8,325 bases of DNA from an uncultured Raoultella sp. (GTDB taxonomy: Bacteria > Pseudomonadota > Gammaproteobacteria > Enterobacterales > Enterobacteriaceae). The position numbers and the translations under genes are program-made. Below the pieces are notes generated by a model. That model did not search any database, was not told the origin of the DNA, and worked only from the letters and a program-made list of their open reading frames with translations. The stretch lies in contig CAAEVH010000036.1 in assembly GCA_900759445.1 (NCBI GenBank), positions 1 through 8,325 of the forward strand. Direction: 5' to 3'. This document shows positions 1-6,739 of this stretch, in pieces. Position 1 is the first letter of the stretch. Each line of letters opens with the position of its first letter.

Positions 1-1470
1 GGTATCGGTGACCTGTACAACTTTAAACTCGCGCCTTCCCTGACTCTGGGTTGTGGTTCCTGGGGTGGTAACTCCATCTCTGAAAACGTTGGTCCGAAAC
101 ACCTGATCAACAAGAAAACCGTTGCTAAGCGAGCTGAAAACATGTTGTGGCACAAACTTCCGAAATCTATCTACTTCCGTCGTGGCTCACTGCCAATCGC
201 ACTGGATGAAGTGATTACTGATGGTCACAAACGCGCGCTGATTGTGACTGACCGCTTCCTGTTCAACAACGGTTATGCAGACCAGATCACCTCCGTGCTG
301 AAAGCATCCGGCGTTGAGACTGAAGTCTTCTTCGAAGTTGAAGCTGACCCTACCCTGAGCGTAGTACGTAAAGGTGCGGATCTGGCTAACTCCTTCAAGC
401 CGGACGTTATCATCGCCCTGGGCGGTGGTTCCCCGATGGATGCCGCGAAAATCATGTGGGTCATGTACGAACATCCGGAAACCCACTTCGAAGACCTGGC
501 GCTGCGCTTTATGGACATCCGTAAACGTATCTACAAGTTCCCGAAAATGGGCGTGAAAGCGAAGATGATCGCCGTCACCACCACTTCCGGTACCGGTTCT
601 GAAGTTACGCCATTCGCAGTTGTTACCGACGATGCAACCGGTCAGAAATATCCGCTGGCTGACTACGCGCTGACTCCGGATGTGGCGATTGTCGATGCTA
701 ACCTCGTGATGGATATGCCGAAGTCCCTGTGTGCTTTCGGTGGTCTTGACGCCGTGACTCACGCCCTGGAAGCCTATGTTTCCGTACTGGCATCTGAGTT
801 CTCCGACGGCCAGGCTCTGCAGGCGCTGAAACTGCTGAAAGAGTACCTGCCAGCGTCCTACCACGAAGGTTCTAAGAACCCGGTAGCACGTGAGCGTGTG
901 CACAGTGCAGCGACTATCGCCGGTATCGCGTTTGCTAACGCCTTCCTCGGCGTATGTCACTCCATGGCGCACAAACTGGGTTCTCAGTTCCACATTCCGC
1001 ACGGTCTGGCTAACGCCCTGCTGATTTGTAACGTGATTCGTTACAACGCGAATGACAACCCGACCAAGCAGACTGCATTCAGCCAGTACGACCGTCCGCA
1101 GGCACGCCGTCGCTACGCTGAAATCGCTGACCACCTGGGTCTGAGCGCACCGGGCGACCGTACCGCAGCGAAAATTGAAAAACTGCTGGCATGGCTGGAA
1201 AGCCTGAAGGCTGAACTGGGTATTCCTAAGTCTATCCGTGAAGCTGGTGTACAGGAAGCTGACTTCCTGGCCCACGTTGACAAGCTGTCTGAAGATGCAT
1301 TCGATGACCAGTGCACCGGCGCAAACCCGCGCTACCCGCTGATCGCCGAGCTGAAACAGATTCTGCTGGATACCTTCTACGGTAACGAGTTCAGCGAAGG
1401 TGAAACTGCCGCGAAGAAAGAAACCGCAGCCGCACCAAAAGCCGATAAAAAAGCGAAGAAATCTGCTTAA
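1..1470 (+). CDS. adhE: Bifunctional acetaldehyde-CoA/alcohol dehydrogenase AdhE, C-terminal part (5' truncated by window)
   Basis: AdhE reduces acetyl-CoA to acetaldehyde and then ethanol with NADH during fermentation, and assembles into cytoplasmic filaments called spirosomes. The frame is open from base 1, so the gene enters from the left; the first Met in frame (142) is internal. The 489 residues seen are the last part of a protein that should be about 892 aa. Window residues 1-40 are the end of the CoA-linked aldehyde dehydrogenase domain. The iron-dependent alcohol dehydrogenase domain follows, with the nucleotide-binding GGGSPMD at window residues 141-147. The iron ligands are Asp250, His254, His320 and His334, which correspond to E. 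coli Asp653, His657, His723 and His737. The Lys/Ala-rich tail is one residue longer than in E. coli. The gene stops at TAA 1468-1470 and is followed by a strong terminator. Identity is essentially certain from near-identity to E. coli AdhE; the N-terminal catalytic half cannot be judged here. Confidence 0.98.
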   Translation, partial: GIGDLYNFKLAPSLTLGCGSWGGNSISENVGPKHLINKKTVAKRAENMLWHKLPKSIYFRRGSLPIALDEVITDGHKRALIVTDRFLFNNGYADQITSVLKASGVETEVFFEVEADPTLSVVRKGADLANSFKPDVIIALGGGSPMDAAKIMWVMYEHPETHFEDLALRFMDIRKRIYKFPKMGVKAKMIAVTTTSGTGSEVTPFAVVTDDATGQKYPLADYALTPDVAIVDANLVMDMPKSLCAFGGLDAVTHALEAYVSVLASEFSDGQALQALKLLKEYLPASYHEGSKNPVARERVHSAATIAGIAFANAFLGVCHSMAHKLGSQFHIPHGLANALLICNVIRYNANDNPTKQTAFSQYDRPQARRRYAEIADHLGLSAPGDRTAAKIEKLLAWLESLKAELGIPKSIREAGVQEADFLAHVDKLSEDAFDDQCTGANPRYPLIAELKQILLDTFYGNEFSEGETAAKKETAAAPKADKKAKKSA

Positions 1471-1490
1471 TCGACTCTGATAACGCTGGT

Positions 1491-1523
1491 AAAAAGCCCC
1501 ATCTCCGGATGGGGCTTTTTTTT
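1491..1523 (+). terminator. adhE intrinsic terminator
   Basis: A perfect 8-bp GC-rich stem, GCCCCATC (1496-1503) with GATGGGGC (1508-1515), has a 4-base TCCG loop and is followed by eight T's (1516-1523). Five A's precede the stem, so the A/U pairing extends it and it could also act weakly on the minus strand. It begins 20 bases after the adhE stop codon. Confidence 0.93.
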
Positions 1524-1554
1524 ATCCCCTTCCGCCAGAGAAGATGAGATGAGC

Positions 1555-1800
1555 GATAGCAAACGCTTTTTCCTGATGCGTATTTGCGACCTGGGTATTC
1601 ACGATACCGCTGGTAGAGCTTTGTTTTCGGCGGCACAGGAGCACAATCAGGGTCGCAACGCCCTCCTGCCGTTGATACCCGGCCAGGAGAAGTCCATCAC
1701 GGAACATCGGCAGCAGCAGGCGTTTCAGGCGTAACCAGTTCTGGATAAAGGTCAGGGTATCGGTTCACGGCAGGAAGACGCAGCAGGCGCCATACAGGCG
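1555..1800 (-). pseudogene. Possible eroded C-terminus of an IS4-family-like transposase (insZ-like relic)
   Basis: There is no intact gene between the adhE terminator and tdk (about 300 bases). On the minus strand, two different frames carry short runs resembling the C-terminal end of IS4-type DDE transposases. One frame reads TDTLTFIQNWLRLKRLLLP (around 1765-1709), which resembles the D-x-L-S-F-x-x-A-L-R-x-x-R-R segment. Another frame then reads KLYQRYREYPGRKYASGKS (around 1625-1566), resembling the basic tail with its R-S-Y-P-R and K-x-x-x-Y-P-x-K pattern. The first segment is preceded by a stop codon, and joining the two needs a frame change, so this would be a relic. From memory, E. coli K-12 carries the transposase pseudogene insZ (ychG) at this same place between tdk and adhE, which supports the reading. 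The resemblance is by eye only and is weak. The alternative is plain non-coding sequence. Confidence 0.3.
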
Positions 1801-1804
1801 CCTG
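1784..1804 (-). other. Strong GC stem-loop just downstream of tdk
   Basis: A perfect 8-bp inverted repeat, CAGGCGCC (1784-1791) and GGCGCCTG (1797-1804), has a 5-base loop and starts 21 bases past the tdk stop codon. Its position fits a 3' end or RNA-stability hairpin for tdk. No T-run follows on either strand, so it is not a canonical intrinsic terminator. Confidence 0.55.
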
Positions 1805-1825
1805 GGAGGGGAATGATCTGTACGA

Positions 1826-2443
1826 TTAGCAGGGGCGATGTTTACTCTGCACCCGGGTCAGCGAGCCTTCACTTAAGGCTTCTTTATAATGTTTACGGCA
1901 AACGGAAACATAGCGTTCATTCCCGCCAATCACCACCTGCTCACCTTCATTATATGGCCGCCCTTCCTGATCGAGACGCAGCACCATGCTCGCTTTACGT
2001 CCGCAGAAGCAGATCGTTTTTAATTCAACCAGCTTATCGGACCATGCTAATAAATACTGACTACCAATAAACAACTCGCCACGGAAATCCGTACGCAGGC
2101 CGTAGCACAACACCGGAATATCCAGGCGATCGACGACTTCAGACAATTCATGTACCTGCTCGCGGGTCAGAAACTGACTCTCATCCACCAGGACACAATG
2201 AACAGGCTGTTGCGCATGTTCGGCCGCAATATCGCTAAAGAGCGAGGTTTGAGGGTTAAACAGCCGGGCTGGCGAGGAGAGACCAATTCTTGAACTGACT
2301 TTACCTGAACCAAAGCGGTCATCAATCTCGGCGGTATAAACCAGGGCACGCATGCCTCGCTCTTGATAATTGTATGACGACTGTAACAAAGCGGTCGACT
2401 TGCCTGCATTCATTGCAGAATAGTAGAAATAAAGTTGAGCCAT
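1826..2443 (-). CDS. tdk: Thymidine kinase Tdk
   Basis: Tdk phosphorylates thymidine (and deoxyuridine) with ATP to make dTMP in pyrimidine salvage. It is a cytoplasmic type II thymidine kinase. The 205-aa product has the same length as E. coli Tdk and matches it closely throughout. Visible parts are the P-loop SAMNAGKS (residues 9-16), the VDE segment with catalytic Glu88, and a zinc site made by Cys145, Cys147, Cys182 and His185. The frame is open further upstream, giving GTG at 2455 and ATG at 2452. I chose ATG 2443 because the family begins MAQLYFYY and because GGGG at 2458-2455 can act as its ribosome-binding site, though the 11-base spacing is long. The GTG overlaps that GGGG. The gene diverges from hns, is preceded by an extended -10 promoter, and is followed by a GC hairpin. 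Confidence 0.97.
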   Translation of the reverse strand: MAQLYFYYSAMNAGKSTALLQSSYNYQERGMRALVYTAEIDDRFGSGKVSSRIGLSSPARLFNPQTSLFSDIAAEHAQQPVHCVLVDESQFLTREQVHELSEVVDRLDIPVLCYGLRTDFRGELFIGSQYLLAWSDKLVELKTICFCGRKASMVLRLDQEGRPYNEGEQVVIGGNERYVSVCRKHYKEALSEGSLTRVQSKHRPC

Positions 2444-2483
2444 CGGCTGCATCACCCCAATCAGTGCGTTTTATCGCGGCAAA

Positions 2484-2491
2484 ATTGTAGC
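2484..2491 (-). promoter_or_regulatory. Candidate tdk promoter (extended -10)
   Basis: Read on the minus strand, the sequence is TGC followed by TACAAT (2489-2484), which is five of six matches to the -10 consensus with the extended TGn. No good -35 hexamer lies 16-18 bases upstream, which is typical of extended -10 promoters. Initiation near 2477 would give a leader of roughly 35 bases before the tdk ATG. Confidence 0.5.
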
Positions 2492-2734
2492 ATAGTTTCC
2501 CGTGCTATCCCCCCTTTCAGCATGGGTATAGCGGCATACGCTATGCTCGTCCTCCCTGCTGATAGATTACGCTTTTTTAATTGAATGCGGGTGCCGGCAA
2601 TTTGTACAGACCTCCTTGTTGGCCCCCTACGATTGTCCTTTTGCGCGAATCGTAGCAGGCGCCAGCCCGCTATAACGTTTTTTGCTCACCCGATTATATT
2701 AAAGATTGCCGTTACTAATACGCTAATACTCAAG

Positions 2735-2762
2735 AGGGATATTTATCCCTGCAAAGTATAAT
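2735..2762 (+). promoter_or_regulatory. Operator-like palindrome next to a perfect -10 hexamer
   Basis: AGGGATA (2735-2741) and TATCCCT (2744-2750) form a perfect inverted repeat with a 2-base centre. Six bases later comes TATAAT (2757-2762). No recognisable -35 sits at the right distance: the place where it should be is inside the palindrome. It could be a regulated upstream promoter for hns or an AT-rich coincidence. No reading frame or RNA gene directly downstream is evident. Confidence 0.25.
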
Positions 2763-2929
2763 TTTACTCCCGGGCAACAGAGAAAAGCATACTATCTCAG
2801 GGTTTTAGCTCAGGATTCAGGTCAGGCTATAAGCAAAAAAGATGTGAAGTCGCACGTAGAATTTAACTTAAATTAATTAATTACCACGACAAATAACAAG
2901 TAATTTTGAATTCCTTACATTCTCCCCTA

Positions 2930-2965
2930 TTGCACATCTGATTATATCGCTCTATTATTACTCCA
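2930..2965 (+). promoter_or_regulatory. hns sigma-70 promoter
   Basis: TTGCAC (2930-2935) and TATTAT (2953-2958) are separated by exactly 17 bases. A start near 2965 gives an untranslated leader of about 38 bases, in agreement with the short leader known for E. coli hns. The ribosome-binding site of hns is weak, essentially only GAG at 2991-2993, nine bases before the ATG. Confidence 0.85.
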
Positions 2966-3002
2966 ACAAACCACCCCACAATATAAGTTTGAGATTACTA
3001 CA

Positions 3003-3410
3003 ATGAGCGAAGCACTTAAAATTTTGAACAACATCCGTACTCTTCGTGCGCAGGCAAGAGAATGCACCCTTGAAACGCTAGAAGAAATGCTGGAAAAATT
3101 AGAAGTTGTCGTTAACGAACGTCGCGAAGAAGAAAGCGCTGCAGCTGCAGAAATTGAAGAGCGTACTCGTAAACTGCAACAATACCGTGAAATGCTGATT
3201 GCAGATGGTATTGATCCGAACGAACTGCTGAGCACCATGGCGGCAGTCAAAGCGGGTACCAAAGCTAAACGCGCTGCGCGCCCGGCTAAATACAGCTACG
3301 TTGATGAAAACGGCGAAACCAAAACCTGGACAGGTCAAGGCCGCACCCCGGCAGTGATCAAAAAAGCCATGGACGAGCAGGGTAAAACCCTGGACGATTT
3401 CCTGCTGTAA
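3003..3410 (+). CDS. hns: Nucleoid-associated transcriptional silencer H-NS
   Basis: H-NS coats AT-rich DNA, bridges it and silences horizontally acquired and many stress genes, including its own promoter. The protein is 135 aa. The N-terminal coiled-coil oligomerisation region (residues 1-64) carries Cys21, and the central oligomerisation segment and flexible linker (about 65-90) are Ala/Lys-rich. The C-terminal DNA-binding domain (about 91-135) contains TWTGQGRTP, with the AT-hook-like Gln112-Gly113-Arg114 loop that enters the minor groove. It matches E. coli H-NS almost completely up to the end, where it finishes DDFLL, two residues shorter than the E. coli FLIKQ ending. The gene is monocistronic: its own promoter lies 38 bases upstream of the ATG and its own terminator 18 bases past the stop. 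The paralogue StpA is excluded by this closeness and by the tdk-hns-galU context. Confidence 0.98.
   Translation: MSEALKILNNIRTLRAQARECTLETLEEMLEKLEVVVNERREEESAAAAEIEERTRKLQQYREMLIADGIDPNELLSTMAAVKAGTKAKRAARPAKYSYVDENGETKTWTGQGRTPAVIKKAMDEQGKTLDDFLL
3009..3021 (+). promoter_or_regulatory. DsrA small RNA pairing site in the hns coding start
   Basis: GAAGCACTTAAAA at codons 3-7 is exactly complementary to the central DsrA segment UUUUAAGUGCUUC as I recall it from E. coli. DsrA is known to block hns translation by pairing at +7 to +19 of the coding region, and those are these bases when the ATG is +1. The site is seen; regulation in this organism is inferred and requires a dsrA gene elsewhere in the genome. 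Confidence 0.6.
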
Positions 3411-3427
3411 TCGATCAGCTGTATTTG

Positions 3428-3456
3428 AAAAATCCCGCTTCGGCGGGATTTTTTTT
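3428..3456 (+). terminator. hns intrinsic terminator
   Basis: The stem ATCCCGC (3432-3438) pairs with GCGGGAT (3443-3449) around a TTCG loop closed by C-G, the very stable UUCG tetraloop. It is followed by an uninterrupted T-run to 3456 and preceded by A's. Confidence 0.95.
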
Positions 3457-3475
3457 ATCTGCCGTCCGGAGATAT

Positions 3476-3509
3476 AAAAAAACCGGGAAACGAAATTCGC
3501 TCCCGGTTT
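3476..3509 (-). terminator. galU intrinsic terminator
   Basis: On the minus strand, AAACCGGGA (3509-3501) pairs with TCCCGGTTT (3488-3480) around a 12-base loop and runs into a stretch of seven T's (3482-3476). It lies 19 bases past the galU stop, back to back with the hns terminator, so the convergent genes are insulated from each other. Confidence 0.9.
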
Positions 3510-3528
3510 ATCATTATGCTGAAAACGA

Positions 3529-4431
3529 TTACTTAGCTACTGCTTTTTCCAGCCAGGCTTTAAAATCTGCGCCGAGGGATTTATGGCGCACGCCATATTC
3601 CACAAACGCCTGCATATAGCCCAGTTTATTACCGCAGTCGTGGCTCTTACCTTTCATATGATAGGCCTCAACCGTCTCTTTCTCGATCAGCATGTCGATC
3701 GCATCGGTCAGCTGGATTTCATCCCCGGCTCCCGGAGGCGTTTTTGCCAGCAGCGGCCAAATGTCCGCGCTCAGCACATAGCGACCGACGACAGCAAGGT
3801 TAGACGGCGCCACATCGGCTTTCGGCTTCTCAACCACACCCACCATCGGGACGCTTTCGCCCGGCTGCAGGGACTCGCCTTTACAGTCGACAACGCCGTA
3901 GGCGGTAACATCAGCGACAGGCTCAACCATAATCTGGCTGGATCCTGTTTCATCAAAACGGGAGATCATTTCGGCCAGGTTATCACGGGAAAGATCCGAC
4001 TCGAATTCATCCAGAATAACGTCTGGCAGAATAACCGCGACCGGCTCGTCACCCACCACCGGGTGCGCGCACAGTACCGCGTGGCCCAGACCTTTAGCCA
4101 GACCCTGACGGACCTGCATAATGGTGACATGCGGCGGACAAATAGACTGAACTTCTTCCAGCAGCTGACGTTTAACACGTTTTTCCAGCATCGCTTCCAG
4201 TTCAAAACTGGTATCGAAATGGTTTTCGATAGAGTTTTTAGACGAATGGGTCACCAGAACAATTTCAGTAATTCCGGCTGCGATGCATTCGTTAACAACG
4301 TACTGAATTAAAGGCTTATCTACCAGTGGCAGCATTTCTTTCGGAATAGCCTTGGTGGCGGGTAGCATCCTGGTACCTAATCCCGCAACCGGGATAACAG
4401 CTTTTCTTACTTTAGAATTAAGGGCAGCCAT
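3529..4431 (-). CDS. galU: UTP-glucose-1-phosphate uridylyltransferase GalU
   Basis: GalU makes UDP-glucose from UTP and glucose-1-phosphate in the cytoplasm, feeding LPS core, capsule, osmoregulated glucans, trehalose and galactose use. The product is 300 aa, against 302 in E. coli, and differs mainly in the last dozen residues. The nucleotidyltransferase signature [19 protein letters not shown] spans residues 15-33. PDVILDE (136-142) holds the metal-binding Asp137, and EKPK with Glu201 and Lys202 belongs to the sugar-phosphate site. The start ATG at 4431 is preceded by a good AGGAG at 4442-4438. The paralogue GalF lacks this close match and sits in the cps region, so GalU is the better name. 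The gene is monocistronic by appearance: it has its own terminator, and a 196-base gap separates it from rssB upstream. Confidence 0.97.
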   Translation of the reverse strand: MAALNSKVRKAVIPVAGLGTRMLPATKAIPKEMLPLVDKPLIQYVVNECIAAGITEIVLVTHSSKNSIENHFDTSFELEAMLEKRVKRQLLEEVQSICPPHVTIMQVRQGLAKGLGHAVLCAHPVVGDEPVAVILPDVILDEFESDLSRDNLAEMISRFDETGSSQIMVEPVADVTAYGVVDCKGESLQPGESVPMVGVVEKPKADVAPSNLAVVGRYVLSADIWPLLAKTPPGAGDEIQLTDAIDMLIEKETVEAYHMKGKSHDCGNKLGYMQAFVEYGVRHKSLGADFKAWLEKAVAK

Positions 4432-4485
4432 TGAAATCTCCTGGACTGTTCGTTTTTTAAACTTTTCGTTAATAATAACGTGTCG

Positions 4486-4494
4486 AGTATATCA
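4486..4494 (-). promoter_or_regulatory. Candidate galU promoter (extended -10)
   Basis: On the minus strand TGATATACT (4494-4486) is an extended -10 (TGn-TATACT, five of six in the hexamer), about 55 bases ahead of the galU ATG. A second option overlaps it: TGGACT (4499-4494) and TATTAT (4477-4472), 16 bases apart. I cannot decide between them. Confidence 0.4.
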
Positions 4495-4580
4495 GTCCAC
4501 TCAGGCAAACCTGGTCTGAAAAGGTTTGTGTTCCCTCGAATTAGGACTTTACTTATAAAACGCAATGATAGTACCACCGC

Positions 4581-4599
4581 AAAAGATTACCCGGTAATC
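4581..4599 (-). terminator. Weak candidate terminator after rssB
   Basis: GATTACC (4585-4591) and GGTAATC (4593-4599) form a near-perfect palindrome 29 bases past the rssB stop. On the minus strand it is followed by only four T's. Because of the very short loop and T-run it may be inefficient, which would allow some readthrough into galU. Confidence 0.3.
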
Positions 4600-4627
4600 C
4601 TACCAGCTTAAAAAAACAGGTAATTGT

Positions 4628-5641
4628 TCATTCCGCAGACAACATCAGTCGCAAACGCCCTCCGGCCCCCCAAATTTGGCACTGCCATGATGCGCAGCGC
4701 TGGCTAATTTGGTTGAGATAAGCGTTACCCAATGTCCCTAACGGAACGCCATTGCTAATCTGAATTTGATGTTCTCCGGTATTGAGTGTGCCATTCAGAC
4801 CTGCGGATACCAATATCAAATTTTTCAGACCGCTATGGTAATAACCCACCAGCAATGGAAATTGCCCAGGTAAATTGGCCTGACGCAGTAATTGGTTAAC
4901 CTGTTTCAACAGGCTCCCCATTTCCGGCAGGCGCTGCCCCTGATGGGCCAGCTGCTCCTGAAGCAATCCATTAAACAAAGCCCGCAGCAACAGCGCCGCC
5001 AGCACCCCATTATCTCCTGCTCGTGTGACATCCAGACAATAGAAGGCCAGATCATTTTCTGATAATGGCGCAATATCGAGCACCAGACCGGGTTTATCCG
5101 CCGACACCAGCTGACGATAATGAATACGGCACTTCGAAATTTCTTGCTGTACCGGAGGCTGAAGCTCCTGCAGCAGCCTTGACGCTGCGGTAGGGTCGCT
5201 AACCAGCGCGTCCCAGTCCTCAAACAACCGTTCTTCTTCCTCAACCCGCGAGTTGAACATATTGGGATACAGACAGGCATACACCGTTTCTCGCAGGCGG
5301 TTGAAATCTTTTACCGGCTTTAGCAACACATCCTGGACGCCAAGGCGCAACGCCCTGGCAATATCGGCCATATTTTCCGTTGCCGAAATCATCAGAATCG
5401 GCAGCGTTTCACCCCGGTTGCGTATCTGCTCCACCAGCTCAAGACCATTCATTCGCGGCATAGAGATGTCGCAAATCATCAGGTCGGGTTTGGACTCGGC
5501 CATCTTCTGGAGCGCTTCCACGCCATCCCCCGCCAGTGCCGTTGTCGCGCCCAGTGAGGTTAGCCAGGAGTGCAAGAGTGAGCGGAAAACGGCTTCGTCT
5601 TCAACTATCAGAATCAGTTTTCCCGCCAATGGCTGCGTCAT
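4628..5641 (-). CDS. rssB: RpoS-targeting response regulator / ClpXP adaptor RssB
   Basis: RssB (SprE in Salmonella) binds the stationary-phase sigma factor RpoS and delivers it to the ClpXP protease during growth; the anti-adaptors Ira proteins oppose it. The 337-aa length equals E. coli RssB. The receiver domain occupies about residues 8-125, with the acidic pair Glu14-Asp15, the phosphoacceptor Asp58 in LMICDISMPRM, Ser86 and Lys108 in the LKPVKD segment. The EEEE-containing helical linker follows at about 135. The rest is the catalytically degenerate PP2C-like domain typical of this family. ATG at 5641 is preceded by AGGAG at 5651-5647 with 5-base spacing. It lies 90 bases downstream of rssA in the same direction, the known rssAB arrangement. 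The N-terminal half differs more from E. coli than the C-terminal half, which is nearly unchanged. Confidence 0.97.
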   Translation of the reverse strand: MTQPLAGKLILIVEDEAVFRSLLHSWLTSLGATTALAGDGVEALQKMAESKPDLMICDISMPRMNGLELVEQIRNRGETLPILMISATENMADIARALRLGVQDVLLKPVKDFNRLRETVYACLYPNMFNSRVEEEERLFEDWDALVSDPTAASRLLQELQPPVQQEISKCRIHYRQLVSADKPGLVLDIAPLSENDLAFYCLDVTRAGDNGVLAALLLRALFNGLLQEQLAHQGQRLPEMGSLLKQVNQLLRQANLPGQFPLLVGYYHSGLKNLILVSAGLNGTLNTGEHQIQISNGVPLGTLGNAYLNQISQRCASWQCQIWGAGGRLRLMLSAE

Positions 5642-5659
5642 GATCTCTCCTCTGGCTGA

Positions 5660-5695
5660 CGATAGTTAAATAGTGGCATGCAATTCACACTATCG
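5660..5695 (-). promoter_or_regulatory. Candidate rssB proximal promoter region with nested inverted repeats
   Basis: In E. coli, rssB has its own RpoS-dependent promoter between rssA and rssB. Here the minus strand reads CTATTTAA (5672-5665), a plausible but imperfect RpoS -10, within two overlapping inverted repeats: CGATAGT/ACTATCG (5660-5666/5689-5695) and ATAGTG/CACTAT (5670-5675/5688-5693). The promoter assignment is inference from the E. coli arrangement; the repeats are seen directly. Confidence 0.35.
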
Positions 5696-5731
5696 CCTGT
5701 CAGAATTTACTTAAGTCCTGGTTAAATGGCG

Positions 5732-6628
5732 TCACACCGCAGTGCGCACCAAGGGTAGTAGCTCATCCATCTTCTTTTCAACCGCCTGATATCCGGCAGC
5801 AATCGCCTCACCGGCACGATGAAAATCAAGCGTGGATATTTGTGGGCAAAAAGGCTGCAGCAGAATATCGGGAGGATCGCCCGCCATCCGATTGCGTTTC
5901 AGGCGATTTTCCAGCACCTGAATAGAGGTCGACATAATCTCCATCGCCGTTGGCGTCGCCGCGCGACGGGAGGTCATTCCGCTCAGACGCGCGCGAATCC
6001 TCGCATGCCAGGAAAAATCTTTGTCTTCTTCAGGCTGAGGTTTTTCAATGGACCACAAATCCTGCTGCATCAGATGCGCATCGTGCTGTAAGTCGACGGC
6101 AATCACGATATCCGCCCCCAGCGCGCGCGCCAGGGAAACCGGAACGGGGTTGACTACCGCGCCATCGACCAGCCAGTAGCCATTATGCATGACCGGCGAC
6201 ATCAGGCCCGGCATGCTGCAGGAGGCGCGCACGGCCTGGTGCAGATCGCCCTCGGTAAACCACAGTTCGCGGCCGGTGCTTAAATTGGTCGCCACCGCAG
6301 CAAAGCGACGGTCGCAGCGCTCAATATCGGAGACGGGCAATACCTGTCGGAACTGATTGAATACGCGCTCACCGCGCAGCAGGCCACCGCGACGCCAGGA
6401 AAGATCCATCAACCGCAGCACGTCCCAGTTACTAAAAGAGGAGACCCATTTCTCAAGGACCGGAAGCCGATTGCAGGCAAAGGCGGCCCCCACCAGCGCA
6501 CCGATTGAACATCCTGCGACGATATCAATTTCAATGCCCGCGCGCTGTAGCGCTTTAATCGTCCCTATATGCGACCACCCGCGGGCAGCTCCCGCCCCTA
6601 ACGCCAGACCAATTTTAAGCTTTCTCAT
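5732..6628 (-). CDS. rssA: Patatin-like phospholipase family protein RssA
   Basis: RssA is a patatin-like serine hydrolase whose substrate is not firmly established; it is named only from its operon with rssB. The product from ATG 6628 is 298 aa, against about 301 in E. coli. The oxyanion-hole motif GAGAARG is at residues 11-17, the nucleophile elbow GCSIG has Ser41, and the catalytic-dyad Asp155 lies in DGAVVNP. All active-site parts are intact. The frame extends upstream to another ATG at 6661, but the family begins MRK-IKIGLALG, so 6628 is preferred. Its ribosome-binding site is poor: GGAAG lies 13 bases upstream. The variable stretch around residues 190-215 differs from E. coli, where it is a few residues longer. 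It diverges from ychJ and lies 90 bases upstream of rssB. Confidence 0.94.
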   Translation of the reverse strand: MRKLKIGLALGAGAARGWSHIGTIKALQRAGIEIDIVAGCSIGALVGAAFACNRLPVLEKWVSSFSNWDVLRLMDLSWRRGGLLRGERVFNQFRQVLPVSDIERCDRRFAAVATNLSTGRELWFTEGDLHQAVRASCSMPGLMSPVMHNGYWLVDGAVVNPVPVSLARALGADIVIAVDLQHDAHLMQQDLWSIEKPQPEEDKDFSWHARIRARLSGMTSRRAATPTAMEIMSTSIQVLENRLKRNRMAGDPPDILLQPFCPQISTLDFHRAGEAIAAGYQAVEKKMDELLPLVRTAV

Positions 6629-6739
6629 TATGACCGATATACTTCCTTCCACTCCGAGCATGGCATCATTGCCACAGCTCAGTTAACATAAAACACTTTG
6701 GCGCCGATGCGCCGTGATTCTTTTTCCATGGAGGCCGCT
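6629..6739. promoter_or_regulatory. Divergent control region between rssA and ychJ
   Basis: This 111-base gap must carry the promoters for rssA (leftward) and ychJ (rightward). I could not find convincing -35/-10 pairs for either. It holds two short hairpins, TGGCA/TGCCA (6661-6665/6670-6674) and GGCGC/GCGCC (6700-6704/6709-6713). The second is followed by a pyrimidine stretch, TTCTTTTT, just before the ychJ ribosome-binding site. GGAGG at 6730-6734 decides the ychJ start. Confidence 0.5.

Larger units (their letters stand above)
2444..3002. other. 559-base non-coding spacer between divergent tdk and hns
   Basis: No open reading frame here looks like a gene. The tdk side is mixed in composition; the hns side (about 2850-2960) is strongly AT-rich with A and T tracts, as expected of the curved, self-silenced hns control region known in E. 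coli. Small symmetric elements include ATAGCG/CGCTAT (2528-2533/2539-2544), CTACGATT/AATCGTAG (2627-2634/2648-2655) and AGGGATA/TATCCCT (2735-2741/2744-2750). Four TCAGG repeats start at 2797, 2810, 2817 and 2822. H-NS and Fis binding here is expected from E. coli, but I cannot assign exact sites. Confidence 0.7.

Noticed and set aside
187..1275. 362-aa open frame on the minus strand opposite adhE
   Set aside because: It is a shadow of the strongly biased adhE codons. The protein has no recognisable motif and the adhE frame is unambiguous.
1549..1734. 61-aa plus-strand open frame after adhE
   Set aside because: There is no convincing ribosome-binding site or recognised family. It lies over the possible minus-strand relic, which is the more plausible explanation.
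3425..3619. 64-aa plus-strand open frame after hns
   Set aside because: It starts inside the hns terminator and runs across the galU terminator and the galU 3' end, so it cannot be a real gene.
3583..4311. 242-aa open frame on the plus strand opposite galU
   Set aside because: It lies wholly inside galU, has no ribosome-binding site or known family, and has the His/Arg/Asn-rich composition typical of an antisense shadow.
6629..6661. N-terminal extension of rssA from ATG 6661
   Set aside because: The 11 extra residues are absent from E. coli RssA, which begins at the MRK-IKIGLALG segment.
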